From Thiotrichales bacterium (GTDB taxonomy: Bacteria > Pseudomonadota > Gammaproteobacteria > HK1), in assembly GCA_026709935.1 (NCBI GenBank), contig JAPOSC010000064.1, positions 1 to 64,000 of the forward strand: a stretch of 64,000 bases of DNA, read 5' to 3'. The stretch's first letter is position 1. Every line of letters starts with the position of its first letter. The notes beneath the pieces were generated by a model. The model saw nothing but the letters and a program-made list of their open reading frames with translations. It was not told the DNA's origin and ran no database searches. Position numbers and translations under genes: made by a program. Positions 11,925-21,684 of the stretch are shown in pieces.

Positions 11925-12540
11925 TGATCACCTCCTTCATGAACCGTTCCATGCTCCGGACATCCTTCTCTCCGGGAGCGCTCTCCACGCCTCCGCTCAC
12001 GTCGACCGCGAACGGCCGCACTCGACGGATTGCGCCCGCGACGTTCTCCGGCGTCAGCCCTCCGGCGAGGACGACGGGACAGCCGACATCCTGCGGGACC
12101 ACGTCCCAGTCGAATCTCGTACCGGTCCCGCCCCACAGTGCATCGTGGTGGGCGTCGAGCAGCAACGCCCGAGCACCGGGGTAGCGCGCCGCCGCCTGCG
12201 CGATATCCGCCCCGGTGCGCACGCGCACCGCCTTCACGTACGGCTTCCCCGCTCCCGCGCACAGCTCCGGAGATTCCTCTCCGTGGAACTGGAGCAGATC
12301 GACGGGCAGGCCCTCCACCACGGTTTCGACATGGTGCGGCTCCGGGTTCACGAACACCCCGACGACCGAAACCAACGGTGGCAACGCCGCGCAGATCTCT
12401 CGGGCCCGATCCGGGGCGACGTAACGCGGGCTCGGCGCGTAGAACATGAGGCCGATGGCGTCCGCCCCCGCCCTCGCCGCTGCTCTCGCATGTTCCGGGC
12501 GGGTGATCCCGCATATCTTCACCCGGGTGCGCCTCATCAC
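11917..12540 (-). CDS. trpF: Phosphoribosylanthranilate isomerase
   Basis: Isomerises phosphoribosylanthranilate to CdRP in tryptophan synthesis. The 207-aa TIM barrel has the catalytic Cys in [11 protein letters not shown] and the Asp in [10 protein letters not shown], plus the LQFHGEES strand. The first two codons are both ATG, so the start may be 12540 or 12537. It sits 60 bp after truA, the gammaproteobacterial truA-trpF order. Confidence 0.95.
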   Translation of the reverse strand: MMRRTRVKICGITRPEHARAAARAGADAIGLMFYAPSPRYVAPDRAREICAALPPLVSVVGVFVNPEPHHVETVVEGLPVDLLQFHGEESPELCAGAGKPYVKAVRVRTGADIAQAAARYPGARALLLDAHHDALWGGTGTRFDWDVVPQDVGCPVVLAGGLTPENVAGAIRRVRPFAVDVSGGVESAPGEKDVRSMERFMKEVISA

Positions 12541-12600
12541 GTGGGCCTCGAAGTCATCCGGCGGCCGGACCCCTGGGCCGGGGCAGCCTCGCTGGTGACG

Positions 12601-13380
12601 CTACCAGAGTGCATCCGGGAACGGTACCGCCGGAATGCCGGCGGCGTCGGGGTAATCCACCCGGACCAGGTAGAGTCCGCCCGGCGACGCGGTGACTCCC
12701 GCAGTCCGGCGGTCACGGGCCTCGAGGACCGTGGCCACCCACGCCGGATCCCGCTCTCCCGACCCGACCGCCACGAGTGTACCTGCGATGTTCCGCACCA
12801 TGTGCTGCAGAAATGCGTTTGCGGCCATATCGATGACGATCCTCTCCCCGTGGCGGCTCACGTCGATCCGATGCACGCAGCGCACGGGACTCTTCGCCTG
12901 ACATCCGGCGGCGCGAAACGACGAGAAATCGTGCTCGCCCACGAGGTGACGGGCGCCGAGATGCATGCGCCGGGCATCGAGGGGACGGTACTCCCACGCC
13001 GCTCTCCCGGCGAGAAGAGCGGGACGCGTGCGTCGGTTCACGATGACGTAGCGGTAGCGGCGCCGCAGCGCCCGAAACCGGGCGTGGAAGTCGTCACCGA
13101 CGGCCCGGGTCCAGAGCACGGCCAGATCCGGCGGGAGATATGTATTGGTGCCGCGCACCCAGGCCCGGGCCGGTCGAGACGCGTCGGTGTCGAAGTGCAC
13201 GACCTGGCCGAGAGCATGAACACCGGCGTCGGTGCGGCCCGCGCAGACGACCCGAACCGGCGACGCCGCGATTCGGGCCAGCGCCTTCTCCAACTCGCCC
13301 TGCACCGTACGCCGGGTGGTCTGGACCTCGAAACCGTGGAATCGGCGGCCGTCGTATTCAAGACCGAGCGCGATACGCAT
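12601..13380 (-). CDS. truA: tRNA pseudouridine(38-40) synthase TruA
   Basis: Converts uridines 38-40 of the tRNA anticodon arm to pseudouridine. The 259-aa protein begins [16 protein letters not shown] and has the catalytic Asp51 in GRTDAGVHA, followed by [14 protein letters not shown] and [12 protein letters not shown]. Length and motifs are standard. The gene lies between fimV and trpF; a 7-bp stem at 13440-13461 separates it from fimV. Confidence 0.96.
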   Translation of the reverse strand: MRIALGLEYDGRRFHGFEVQTTRRTVQGELEKALARIAASPVRVVCAGRTDAGVHALGQVVHFDTDASRPARAWVRGTNTYLPPDLAVLWTRAVGDDFHARFRALRRRYRYVIVNRRTRPALLAGRAAWEYRPLDARRMHLGARHLVGEHDFSSFRAAGCQAKSPVRCVHRIDVSRHGERIVIDMAANAFLQHMVRNIAGTLVAVGSGERDPAWVATVLEARDRRTAGVTASPGGLYLVRVDYPDAAGIPAVPFPDALW

Positions 13381-13439
13381 TGCCGTGCGACCGATGCCGA
13401 TTCAGTGCCGTTCCGCCCAGCCCCCGGGCAGCCGCGACC

Positions 13440-13461
13440 GCTGTCCCAGGCGCCGGACAGC
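13440..13461. terminator. Hairpin between fimV and truA
   Basis: GCTGTCC and GGACAGC pair around an 8-nt loop just past the fimV stop. It has no T-run, so it is only a weak terminator candidate. Confidence 0.3.
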
Positions 13462-13477
13462 GTGCGTGCATGGTGAT

Positions 13478-15886
13478 TCAGGCAAGCCTGGAGAGCATTT
13501 CCCGGGCGATCTCGCGCTGCGCGTCATCGCCTTCGGCCAGCACTGCCTCGAGGAACCCACGGGCGCTCTCGTTATCCCCCATCTCCATGTACACCTGGGC
13601 GAGATCGAGCCTGGTCTGCACCCCATCATCGCCGACATCTTCGAGTGCAAGCCCCTCGGCCCCCTCGACGTGGACGGGAACCGCGGAATCGTCGGGGGGC
13701 ATCGTCTTCTCCGGCAAACCCGGGGCGTCGGAGTCGCTTGATTCCGGCTCACGATCAACATTCCGTTCGGTGGCCGTTCCGGCGTTTCCTTCAGGCGTAT
13801 CGGGCCGTCCCTCATCCCGAGATTCGGGGTCGCGCCCGGAGACATCTGCTGCCTCGGCCGCCGGTGCGGCAGGCCCGGGGACGCGAGAATCGGCGGTTCC
13901 GCGGGCGGAACCGTCGGCGATGCGTTCGGGGCCGCCGCGGGCCTCGTCGACAGTCCGGCTCGAACCTTCGGGCGCAAACTCCGTGGCAAGCTCATCGAGA
14001 GCCAACTCGTCATCACCTGCGTCCGGGGCGGAATCGTCATCGGTCAGCGCATTGATGTCGAACACGAGCTCGTCCGCATCGGCCCCGGAATCGCGCTCGG
14101 GAATCCGGTCATCCTCGTCCCGCCACAGCGCTGCAATCTGTTCTTCCGTCGGCCGCTCTTGCGTCGGCTGTCCTTCCCTCGATCCCTGGAGTCCGGGATC
14201 GGCAGCCGGGGCCGCGCGAGACCCGAACCCGGCCCCTTCGCCCACCGCGGCCGCGGCGACCGACCCGACGCGCGACGGATGCGCCCGAGGATCGCGCCTT
14301 TCATCGGAAAGTCCGGCGGCGACCGCTTCAAGCTCCACGAGCAGATCTTCCTCTTCGGGCGGCGACGGCTCAGCCGCCTCGATGACATCCTCCTTCGTTT
14401 CGGTCGAGGCACGGCGGCGGCGAAGCAGAGTCAGAACGCCGAGCAGCAGCAGAAGCAGACCGGCTCCGCCGACCAGAAACACCGGGTTGACAGGCAGGGC
14501 TCCGAGCCCGAATGGCAGCGGTTTCGGCTCCGCCTCCGAGGGCACGGCCGGCTCGGCGACGGCCGGCATCGGCGCTCCCTCGCTCGGTGTCGGCGTAGGC
14601 GTAGGCGTCGGCGCGGATGCTGTGCTCAATTCCGTCCGCAGCGCCGCGATCTCCTGGTTCTTGAGCTCAACCAACCGATTCAGATCGTCGATCCGATCCG
14701 CAGCGCCGGCCATCGGCTCCACCTCCTGCCCCGGCATCGACTCGGGCCTTGCGCTCAGTTCGGCCTGCAGCGCCGCGATCTCTTCGTTCTTGAGCTCGAC
14801 CAGCCGGCTCAGGTCGCTGATTTGGTCCTCCACCTCGGCGAGGCGAAGCCTGAGTTCGTCGTTCTCCCGGCGGACCGTGTCCGTCTCCTCCATCGCGAGG
14901 GCGAGCTCCCTGCGCAGAGCCGAGATGTCCGTGCCGTCATCCCGTCCGGCAGTGCCAGTGGGCGTTTGCGGCGACACGACCTCGACTCGTCCGCCCCGCT
15001 CCGCCCCGGAATCCCGAGTGACCGGCGCGGCGCGAGCGGATGCCGATGCTCGGTGCTCTTGCCACGCGACCTGCTGGCGCTGCACCTCGGCAATCGCCGC
15101 CTCCAGATCGCTCGGCCCGATCTCCTCCCGGCTCGGGATGCGCAGGGTCGCCCCCGCCTTCAGCGCATTGATGTTCATGATCGCGAACGCTTCCGGATTG
15201 GCCTCCAGAATCGCCAGCATCATGCGCTGAGGGCTGATGGATTTGTCGGGCCGCAGGCGCGATGCGATGGACCAGAGCGTTTCCGAATTCCGGACCGGTC
15301 CGTACTCCGCGCCGCTCGAAGTCGCCGTCGAGGCGGTTGGAGCCGGGGGAGGCTCGACCCTCGGAGGCTCAGTCTTGGGAGGTTCAACCCCGGGAGGTTC
15401 AACCTTGGGAGGTTCGACCTTGGGAGGTTCGATCTCGGGGAGCTCCGCCAACTCTGCGCGACGAGTCGGGCGCACGGCGGCGGTGCCGGCCGCGGCCACA
15501 AGGTGCAGCTTGTAACCGCGTACCGTGCGCCCGCTCGGCCAGTCCGCATCGACGAGGAACGTGAGCGACGGCTCGTTGATCGGTGCGGCCGTGCGCACGT
15601 GGACGTAGCCGTGACTTTCACTCTCGGCGATGACGACGAATTCGAGAAGTTCGAGATGCCGCAGCCTCGCCACCCCGGCGAGTTCGAACTGGGCCGGGGA
15701 ACCCAGGGTGACTTCCAGCCCTTCGAGATCGCCGCTTCGCGCGTCGCGGACGGGGATCCGCGCATCCAGAGGTTCGTGCTGCGCGGAACGGGCTTCGATG
15801 GGGCCGAGTTCCAGGGCGGGCGCGAGCGTGGGCGCGAGAGCCACGATGCAGGCCATGCACGCGGCGAGTCGGCGCACGATGTTCAT
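13478..15886 (-). CDS. fimV: FimV/HubP-type polar organiser with LysM-like domain
   Basis: Envelope protein that organises the cell pole and type IV pilus function in Pseudomonas and Vibrio. The 802-aa form has an N-terminal signal sequence (MNIVRRLAACMACIVALAP). A FimV N-terminal domain follows, opening LELGPIEARS. A Pro-rich linker of PPKVE-like pentapeptides is next, then a LysM-like ETLWSIASRL region. Two related coiled-coil blocks (RLVELKNEEIAALQAEL and RLVELKNQEIAALRTEL) precede a membrane helix near residue 475. The rest is an acidic cytoplasmic tail ending in a TPR-like FimV C-domain (VYMEMGDNESARGFLEAVL). The frame opens at 15925; the ATG at 15886 directly precedes the signal peptide, though neither start has a well-spaced Shine-Dalgarno. 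Confidence 0.88.
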   Translation of the reverse strand: MNIVRRLAACMACIVALAPTLAPALELGPIEARSAQHEPLDARIPVRDARSGDLEGLEVTLGSPAQFELAGVARLRHLELLEFVVIAESESHGYVHVRTAAPINEPSLTFLVDADWPSGRTVRGYKLHLVAAAGTAAVRPTRRAELAELPEIEPPKVEPPKVEPPGVEPPKTEPPRVEPPPAPTASTATSSGAEYGPVRNSETLWSIASRLRPDKSISPQRMMLAILEANPEAFAIMNINALKAGATLRIPSREEIGPSDLEAAIAEVQRQQVAWQEHRASASARAAPVTRDSGAERGGRVEVVSPQTPTGTAGRDDGTDISALRRELALAMEETDTVRRENDELRLRLAEVEDQISDLSRLVELKNEEIAALQAELSARPESMPGQEVEPMAGAADRIDDLNRLVELKNQEIAALRTELSTASAPTPTPTPTPSEGAPMPAVAEPAVPSEAEPKPLPFGLGALPVNPVFLVGGAGLLLLLLGVLTLLRRRRASTETKEDVIEAAEPSPPEEEDLLVELEAVAAGLSDERRDPRAHPSRVGSVAAAAVGEGAGFGSRAAPAADPGLQGSREGQPTQERPTEEQIAALWRDEDDRIPERDSGADADELVFDINALTDDDSAPDAGDDELALDELATEFAPEGSSRTVDEARGGPERIADGSARGTADSRVPGPAAPAAEAADVSGRDPESRDEGRPDTPEGNAGTATERNVDREPESSDSDAPGLPEKTMPPDDSAVPVHVEGAEGLALEDVGDDGVQTRLDLAQVYMEMGDNESARGFLEAVLAEGDDAQREIAREMLSRLA
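15349..15438. repeat. Six tandem 15-bp units inside fimV
   Basis: Units such as GAGGTTCAACCTTGG repeat head to tail and encode the PPKVE-like pentapeptides of the FimV linker on the minus strand. The central units differ by only one or a few bases, so copy number could vary by slippage. Confidence 0.85.
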
Positions 15887-16004
15887 CTCCGGCGTCACCG
15901 GCGGCCCGCCGGCGGCGGCGTACATACGGCGGGCCAGAGCCGGGCCCCGGTGATGGACGCGCCGGGCATTTCCCGCCTCCGTGTTTCGCGCTGGGTCGGA
16001 CCGT

Positions 16005-17060
16005 TCACGTTCGTACCGCAGACTCGAAAGTAGTCATTCGCCAGTAGTCATTCGCGAGGGCCTCGGCGATCTGGACGCTGTTGAGCGCCGCGCCCTTGCG
16101 TACGTTGTCGGAGACGATCCACATGTTCAGTCCCCGCGGGCAGGAGATGTCCTCCCGGATCCGGCCCACGAACACGGCATCCGTCCCGACCGATTCGGTC
16201 ACCGCGGTCGGATAGCCGCCGTCGGTGCGCTCGTCCATCACCTCCACCCCGGGCGCTCCAGCGAGAATTTCGCGCGCTTCGTTCGCGCTCAACTTCTCGC
16301 GGGTCTCGATGTGCACCGCCTCGGAATGTCCGTAGAACACCGGGACCCTGACCGTCGTCGGGTTCACCCGAATGGAATCGTCCTCCATGATCTTGTGCGT
16401 CTCCCACACCATCTTCATCTCTTCCTTCGTGTAACCGTTGTCCATGAAGACGTCGATGTGGGGCAGAGCGTTGAACGCGATCTGCTTCGGATAGATCGCG
16501 GCCTCGGCCTGCTTGCCGTTGAGCAGCGCCGCGGACTGCGTCGCGAGTTCCTCGATCGCCCTCTTTCCGGTCCCCGACACCGACTGGTAGGTCGCCACGT
16601 TGACGCGTTCAATCCCCACCGCCGCATGGAGCGGCTGCAGGGCGACCACCATCTGGATGGTGGAGCAATTCGGATTCGCGATGATCCCGCGGTGGGTGTA
16701 ATCGGCAATCGCGTGCGGGTTGACCTCGGGAACGACGAGCGGAATATCGTCTTCGTACCGGAACTGCGAGCTGTTGTCGACAACGACACAGCCGGCTTGC
16801 GCGGCCCGCGGGGCGTGGCGGGCCGAAACCGATGCCCCGGCGGAGAACAGCCCGATTCGGGCGCGCGAGAAGTCGAACTTCTCAAGGTCGCCCACCATGT
16901 GTCGCGTACCCCTGAATTCGACGGACGAACCCGCCGATCGCCGACTCGCGAGTGGATACAGGTTCCCGACCGGAAAATCGCGCTCTTCGAGGATCGAGAG
17001 CATCGTTTCGCCAACCGCTCCCGTCGCCCCCACCACGGCGACGTCGAACATGTTGTTCAT
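16005..17060 (-). CDS. asd: Aspartate-semialdehyde dehydrogenase
   Basis: NADPH-dependent reduction of aspartyl phosphate, the branch step to lysine, threonine and methionine. The 351-aa protein has the dinucleotide loop GATGAVGETM, the catalytic Cys132 in NPNCSTIQ, and RVPVFYGHSEAVH. I favour the ATG at 17060 because AGGGAG lies about 9 nt upstream; 17069 and 17051 are in-frame alternatives. It lies between leuB and fimV, as in Pseudomonas, and supplies the same pathway as lysC (27.5 kb) and dapD (20 kb). Confidence 0.95.
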   Translation of the reverse strand: MNNMFDVAVVGATGAVGETMLSILEERDFPVGNLYPLASRRSAGSSVEFRGTRHMVGDLEKFDFSRARIGLFSAGASVSARHAPRAAQAGCVVVDNSSQFRYEDDIPLVVPEVNPHAIADYTHRGIIANPNCSTIQMVVALQPLHAAVGIERVNVATYQSVSGTGKRAIEELATQSAALLNGKQAEAAIYPKQIAFNALPHIDVFMDNGYTKEEMKMVWETHKIMEDDSIRVNPTTVRVPVFYGHSEAVHIETREKLSANEAREILAGAPGVEVMDERTDGGYPTAVTESVGTDAVFVGRIREDISCPRGLNMWIVSDNVRKGAALNSVQIAEALANDYWRMTTFESAVRT

Positions 17061-17211
17061 CTCTCGCATTGCTCCCTGCATTTCGTCACCAATCGCGCCG
17101 CGTCCGACGCACGATACAACCCTGTGCACCGGGGCCGTACACCAGGGCCACGCACCAGAGTCATACAGCGCAAAGGATGCCCGCCCGGGTCGTGGATCGA
17201 TCGTACGTCCA

Positions 17212-18285
17212 CTACAGGGCGGCGGCGACCGCGTCCCCCATTTCCCGGGTGCCTACCACGGTCGTGCCCGGCGACTCGATATCCGGTGTTCTCAGCCCTC
17301 GGTCGAGCACGCTTGCGACCGCTCTCTCGATCCGATCCGCGAGATCCGCAGCGTCGAGTGAGTAGCGCAACATCATTGCGGCGGAAAGGATCGTCGCCAG
17401 GGGGTTTGCCACGCCGCGTCCCACGATGTCCGGCGCGGCTCCGTGGATCGGTTCGTAGAGCCCCTTCCCCGAAGCATCCAGCGACGCGGACGGGAGCATC
17501 CCGATCGAGCCGGTCAGCATGGACGCGAGATCCGACAGGATGTCGCCGAACATGTTGCTCGTCACGATGACGTCGAACTGCTTCGGGGCGCGAACAAGCT
17601 GCATCGCCGCATTGTCCACGTACATGTGACTCAGCTCGACGTCGTCGTACTCCTCGGCAACCTGCGTCGCCACCTCGCGCCACAGCTCGCTCGCCTCGAG
17701 CACGTTGGCCTTGTCGACGGAGCAGACACGGCCGGATCGTCGCCTCGCGGCGTCGAACGCCGCCCGGCACACCCGCTCGATCTCGTCCTCAGCGTACACG
17801 AGGGTATTGAAGCCCTCGCGGCACCCGTCCTCACGGGCCCGGATCCCCCGCGGCCGTCCGAAGTAGATACCGCCGGTCAGCTCCCGGACGATCAGCACGT
17901 CGAGCCCGCGGACGACGTCGGCCTTCAGAGTCGATGCATCCGCGAGCTGAGGATACGCGATGGCCGGACGGAGATTCGCGAACACGCCGAGCTCGGCCCG
18001 CAGGGCGAGCAGCCCGCGTTCCGGCCGAATCTCGCGCGCGAGTCCGTCCCATCTCGGCCCTCCCACCGCGCCGAGCAGGATGGCGTCGCACACGCGGGAC
18101 CGTTCCAGGGTCGGCTCGGGCAGCGGCACGCCGCAGGCATCGATCGCCTCCCCCCCAATCGGCGCGCGCTCGATCTCGAATCGCGCATCGGCGCCGGTAT
18201 CGAGCGCTTCGAGAACCTTCAGCGCTTCGTCGACGATTTCCGGCCCGATTCCATCACCGGGCAGCACGAGAACCTTGCTGCTCAT
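17212..18285 (-). CDS. leuB: 3-isopropylmalate dehydrogenase
   Basis: Oxidative decarboxylation in leucine synthesis, NAD-dependent. The 357-aa protein begins [16 protein letters not shown], has FANLRPA, the YFGRPRG segment, VDKANVL and the metal-binding NMFGDILSD, then the NAD motif [13 protein letters not shown]. Full length with no anomaly. leuC and leuD are not in the window. Confidence 0.97.
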   Translation of the reverse strand: MSSKVLVLPGDGIGPEIVDEALKVLEALDTGADARFEIERAPIGGEAIDACGVPLPEPTLERSRVCDAILLGAVGGPRWDGLAREIRPERGLLALRAELGVFANLRPAIAYPQLADASTLKADVVRGLDVLIVRELTGGIYFGRPRGIRAREDGCREGFNTLVYAEDEIERVCRAAFDAARRRSGRVCSVDKANVLEASELWREVATQVAEEYDDVELSHMYVDNAAMQLVRAPKQFDVIVTSNMFGDILSDLASMLTGSIGMLPSASLDASGKGLYEPIHGAAPDIVGRGVANPLATILSAAMMLRYSLDAADLADRIERAVASVLDRGLRTPDIESPGTTVVGTREMGDAVAAAL

Positions 18286-18640
18286 GTCGCGTCCTTAGAG
18301 AAGAGGTTCGGGGATGGAGTGAAGAGGGACTTCCGGAAGTCCGGGAACGGACGGCACGCGCCCGCCTGCGCACATCCGCAACGAGCGGCGCCTCAAGCAC
18401 ATCAAACCCTCGCACATCAAATCCGGGCGCATCGAACGGCGTCGCCCCTTACAGTTGAGCCAAGTTTTCAAGCCAGGTTCTCAGCCGACAGGGACGAGGC
18501 TGCGAGCGGTACGGCGCGCCGCCACTTCAAAAGAGTTCGGGTGGTTCGGACATCTCTCGTCTGTCTGAGGTACAGCCTCGCTAGAATAGCCAAATTCACA
18601 AGTGGGCGCATGCTTTCCGTACCACCGTGAGACCGATGCA
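18286..18640. other. Divergent intergenic region leuB/queG
   Basis: No gene seen. It must hold the promoters of leuB (minus) and queG (plus). TAGAAT at 18582-18587 is a reasonable -10 for queG, but no convincing -35 sits 17 bp upstream. An in-frame GTG at 18602 is an alternative queG start. Confidence 0.4.
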
Positions 18641-19738
18641 GTGACCGAATCGCACCGCCGCCGGGATGTGGACTACACCGCGCTCACCGCATCGGTGCGG
18701 CAACGTGCGATGGAGCTCGGCTTCCAGCAGGTGGCGATCAGCGATGGCGAGCTGAGCCGCGACGAGGCGGCGCTGCTCGCCTGGCTCGATGCCGGATACC
18801 ACGGCGAGCTCGAGTACATGGCCCGCCACGGCGTGCGGCGTGCGCGGCCGGCGGCGCTGGTGCCGGGCACCATCCGAATCGTCAGCGTACGCATGGACTA
18901 CCGGCGCGGTGGCGCCGACCCGGAGACGGTTCTCGGAAGTCCGCAGCTCGGCTATGTCTCCCGGTACGCGCTCGGGCGCGACTACCACAAGATGATCCGC
19001 CGCCGCCTCCAGCGCCTCGCCGACCACATGGAATCCGAGGTCGGCGTTTTCGGTTACCGTGCTTTCGCCGACAGTGCACCGGTGATGGAGAAGCCGCTCG
19101 CGCGCAACGCCGGGCTCGGCTGGATCGGCAAGCACACCAACCTCATCAACCGGACCGCGGGGTCGTGGTTCTTCCTCGGTGAGCTCTACACCGACCTCCC
19201 CCTCGACGTGGATCGCCCGGCCTCGGACCACTGCGGAACGTGCCGGGCCTGCATCGACGCCTGTCCGACCGGCGCCATCGTCGCCCCCTATCGCCTCGAC
19301 GCGCGCCTGTGCATCTCCTACCTCACCATCGAGCTGCGCGGTTCGATCCCCGTCGCCCTTCGCCCACTGATCGGCAACCGGATCTTCGGGTGCGACGACT
19401 GCCAGCTCGTGTGCCCCTGGAACCGCTTCGCTCGCACCAGCCCCGAGGCCGACTTCGATCCGCGCCACGGGCTCGACTCCGCCTCCCTCGTCGAGCTGTT
19501 CGCGTGGTCGCGCGAGGACTACGAAGCGAGGACCGAGGGCATGGCGCTGCGGCGGATCGGATACGAGCGATGGCTGCGCAACATCGCGGTAGCGCTCGGC
19601 AATGCGCCGGCCTCGCCCACGGTGACCGAGGCGCTCACCGGACGCCGCGACCATCCGTCGGCGCTCGTGCGCGAGCATGTCGCCTGGGCGCTGGCGCGCC
19701 ATCGCGAGGGGCCACCGGAGCGCATCCCGAGCGCATGA
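18641..19738 (+). CDS. queG: Epoxyqueuosine reductase QueG
   Basis: Last step of queuosine synthesis: cobalamin- and Fe-S-dependent reduction of epoxyqueuosine in tRNA. The 365-aa protein has the catalytic Asp144 in FADSAPVMEK, a first 4Fe-4S set C198/C201/C204/C208 and a second set in FGCDDCQLVCPWN. A C-terminal HEAT-like region follows (RNIAVALGNAP, VREHVAWALARH). The frame allows a GTG at 18602, but the GTG at 18641 gives the usual N-terminus with few residues before TALTASVRQRAMELGF; neither has a strong Shine-Dalgarno. Other queuosine genes are not nearby. Confidence 0.93.
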   Translation: MTESHRRRDVDYTALTASVRQRAMELGFQQVAISDGELSRDEAALLAWLDAGYHGELEYMARHGVRRARPAALVPGTIRIVSVRMDYRRGGADPETVLGSPQLGYVSRYALGRDYHKMIRRRLQRLADHMESEVGVFGYRAFADSAPVMEKPLARNAGLGWIGKHTNLINRTAGSWFFLGELYTDLPLDVDRPASDHCGTCRACIDACPTGAIVAPYRLDARLCISYLTIELRGSIPVALRPLIGNRIFGCDDCQLVCPWNRFARTSPEADFDPRHGLDSASLVELFAWSREDYEARTEGMALRRIGYERWLRNIAVALGNAPASPTVTEALTGRRDHPSALVREHVAWALARHREGPPERIPSA

Positions 19739-19946
19739 GGCCGGGACAAAGGCAGGAGTGTCGGACCAGATCCCTCCCGTGACTGGACATCGACCGGGCG
19801 GGAATGTGCGGGCGTCGGAGATTCTCCTCGCGCCGAAGCACGCAATGCTCCCCGCCGACACGCCTGAACGGCATTCCGATGCGCGGGCGAAATCCGGATA
19901 ATCGGGCGCCGAGCCGCCGGGCGCGACGGCCCGGTGCATCCCGTCG

Positions 19947-19954
19947 AGGAGGAG
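19947..19954 (+). promoter_or_regulatory. Strong Shine-Dalgarno of dapD
   Basis: AGGAGGAG five bases before the ATG at 19960 fixes this start over the upstream open frame that begins at 19804. Confidence 0.85.
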
Positions 19955-19959
19955 CGGTC

Positions 19960-20781
19960 ATGGACGATATCAAGGCAGTGATCGAATCCGCGTTCGAGCG
20001 GCGTGGTGAAATCTCCCCCAGGCACGCCGAGCCCGCGGTGAAGGACGCGGTGACGGAGGCGATCGTCCTGCTCGACTCCGGACGGGCGAGGGTCGCAGAG
20101 CCCCGGGATGGCGGCTGGATCGTCAACGAGTGGCTGAAGAAGGCGGTGCTCCTTTCGTTCCGCATCGACGACAGCCGGGTCCTCGAGGGCGGATTCACCC
20201 GCTACTTCGACAAGGTCCCGACCAAGTACGAAACGATGGACGACGCGGAGTTTCGCGAACACGGCGTGCGCGTCGTGCCGCCTGCGGTGGTGCGGCGCGG
20301 GGCCTGGTGCGCGCCCGGAGTGGTGCTGATGCCGAGCTACGTGAACCTCGGGGCCTACGTCGACAGCGGCACCATGGTGGACACCTGGGCCACGGTCGGA
20401 AGCTGCGCGCAGATCGGAAAGAACGTCCATCTGTCGGGAGGTGTCGGCATCGGTGGCGTCCTGGAGCCGCTGCAGGCGAGTCCGACGATCATCGAGGACG
20501 ACTGCTTCATCGGAGCGCGCTCCGAAATCGTCGAGGGCGTGGTGGTCGAACGGGGCTCGGTGATATCGATGGGGGTCTACATCGGCCAGAGCACGCGCAT
20601 CTACGACCGCGAATCGGGGGAGGTGTCATTCGGAAGAATCCCGGCCGGATCGGTCGTGGTCTCCGGCAACCTGCCTTCCGAAGACGGAAGGTACAGCCTG
20701 TACTGCGCGGTGATCGTCAAACGCGTCGACGAGCGCACGCGATCGAAGGTCGGCATCAACGAGCTGCTGCGGACGATCTGA
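19960..20781 (+). CDS. dapD: Tetrahydrodipicolinate N-succinyltransferase
   Basis: Succinylates tetrahydrodipicolinate in the lysine/meso-DAP pathway. The 273-aa protein begins [15 protein letters not shown] and has [11 protein letters not shown] in the N-terminal half, then a left-handed beta-helix of hexapeptide repeats ([31 protein letters not shown]). The length equals that of E. coli DapD (274 aa). No other dap gene is adjacent. Confidence 0.97.
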   Translation: MDDIKAVIESAFERRGEISPRHAEPAVKDAVTEAIVLLDSGRARVAEPRDGGWIVNEWLKKAVLLSFRIDDSRVLEGGFTRYFDKVPTKYETMDDAEFREHGVRVVPPAVVRRGAWCAPGVVLMPSYVNLGAYVDSGTMVDTWATVGSCAQIGKNVHLSGGVGIGGVLEPLQASPTIIEDDCFIGARSEIVEGVVVERGSVISMGVYIGQSTRIYDRESGEVSFGRIPAGSVVVSGNLPSEDGRYSLYCAVIVKRVDERTRSKVGINELLRTI

Positions 20782-20934
20782 GTCGGCGGGATATCGGGCC
20801 CGGACGGCGATTCCCGCCCGCGCCCCCGGAGGCCGTCACGCGGTGTGATCCCGGTGAGTTTCAGCCCCCCGGAGCGCCCCCCGGGGCGATTTCGGGAGCG
20901 AGCATGCTCCAATCCGGGGGAATAGCGGGAGGGT

Positions 20935-20962
20935 GGAAAGGCCCGGCTCCACGGGCCTTTCC
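20935..20962. terminator. Bidirectional hairpin between dapD and the HU-like gene
   Basis: GGAAAGGCCCG and CGGGCCTTTCC form a perfect 11-bp stem with a 6-nt loop in the convergent gap. There is no long T-run, but position and strength suit a shared terminator. Confidence 0.6.
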
Positions 20963-21045
20963 GGAACCGTCCGATCTGCCGGGAAGAAATGCAGTCCGCC
21001 AACCTGTCCCGCGGAGCCACGCGGGATGACCGGCGGTCGCGACCG

Positions 21046-21372
21046 TCAGGTCACCATGTCCCTGAGGCCCTTCAACGGCAGAACCTTCACGACGGTATGC
21101 GCCGGCTTCGCGGCGAACGTCGTCTCCTCGCCGGTGAACGGATTGACACCCCTGCGGGCCTTCCGCGCCGGCTTGCGCACCGTCGTAACCTTCAGCAGTC
21201 CCGGAAGCGTGAACGTGCCCGGTCCCCGCTTGCCGATGTGACTCTGTATCTGTGCGCTCAACGAATCCATGACTTCCGTGATCTGCTTTCTCGTAAGGCC
21301 GGTATCTTCCGCAATCGCGGCCAGCAACCTGGCCTTTGTCATCGGCTGTTTGACCGCCGTCGCCTTCGCCAT
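21046..21372 (-). CDS. HU/IHF-family DNA-binding protein
   Basis: Small nucleoid protein, 108 aa. After a basic N-terminal tail (MAKATAVKQPMTKARLLAA) come the two helices typical of the family (TGLTRKQITEVMDSLSAQI). The beta-arm region has RRGVNPFTGEE in place of the canonical RxxRNPxTGE, and the end is VKVLPLKGLRDMV. It is closest to the PpuA/HU-like HimA group rather than the main HupA or HupB. A GGGGGAG Shine-Dalgarno lies upstream, and TATAGC near 21400 is a possible -10. Confidence 0.85.
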   Translation of the reverse strand: MAKATAVKQPMTKARLLAAIAEDTGLTRKQITEVMDSLSAQIQSHIGKRGPGTFTLPGLLKVTTVRKPARKARRGVNPFTGEETTFAAKPAHTVVKVLPLKGLRDMVT

Positions 21373-21684
21373 GCGTACGCTCCCCCTGAGTTGAATCCGA
21401 AAGTGCTATACAGACCGCGCTTTTTATGCGCTGAAATCGCTCCCCCGCGTGCGTATTTCCTCGCCACCGGCTGGCTGGAGGTCCGGCCAGCCATCGCACC
21501 GCTCCGAACGAGAGAGGAAAGAGCCTTCAGCGCCACAGTCGCGTTAATCATAAACTACGGTGTCGTCCGATTACTACTTTCAACCGGGACCATCCAGGGC
21601 CGAGAATTTCTCCAGCCCTGGCCGAAAATCGGTGAGAAATCCGGCGGGCCCCGGTCCGGCCGCGAACCGACGCCCTCAAGCCCC
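21373..21684. other. Intergenic region HU-like/pgi
   Basis: No gene seen. It carries the probable HU promoter (TATAGC on the minus strand) and an inverted-repeat element at 21599-21645. Confidence 0.4.
21599..21645. repeat. Imperfect inverted repeat ending in GAATTTCTCC / GGTGAGAAATC
   Basis: GCCGAGAATTTCTCC on the left mirrors GGTGAGAAATCCGGC on the right. It lies 40 nt past the pgi stop and could serve as a terminator. The arms resemble those of the element at 51248-51314. Confidence 0.45.
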
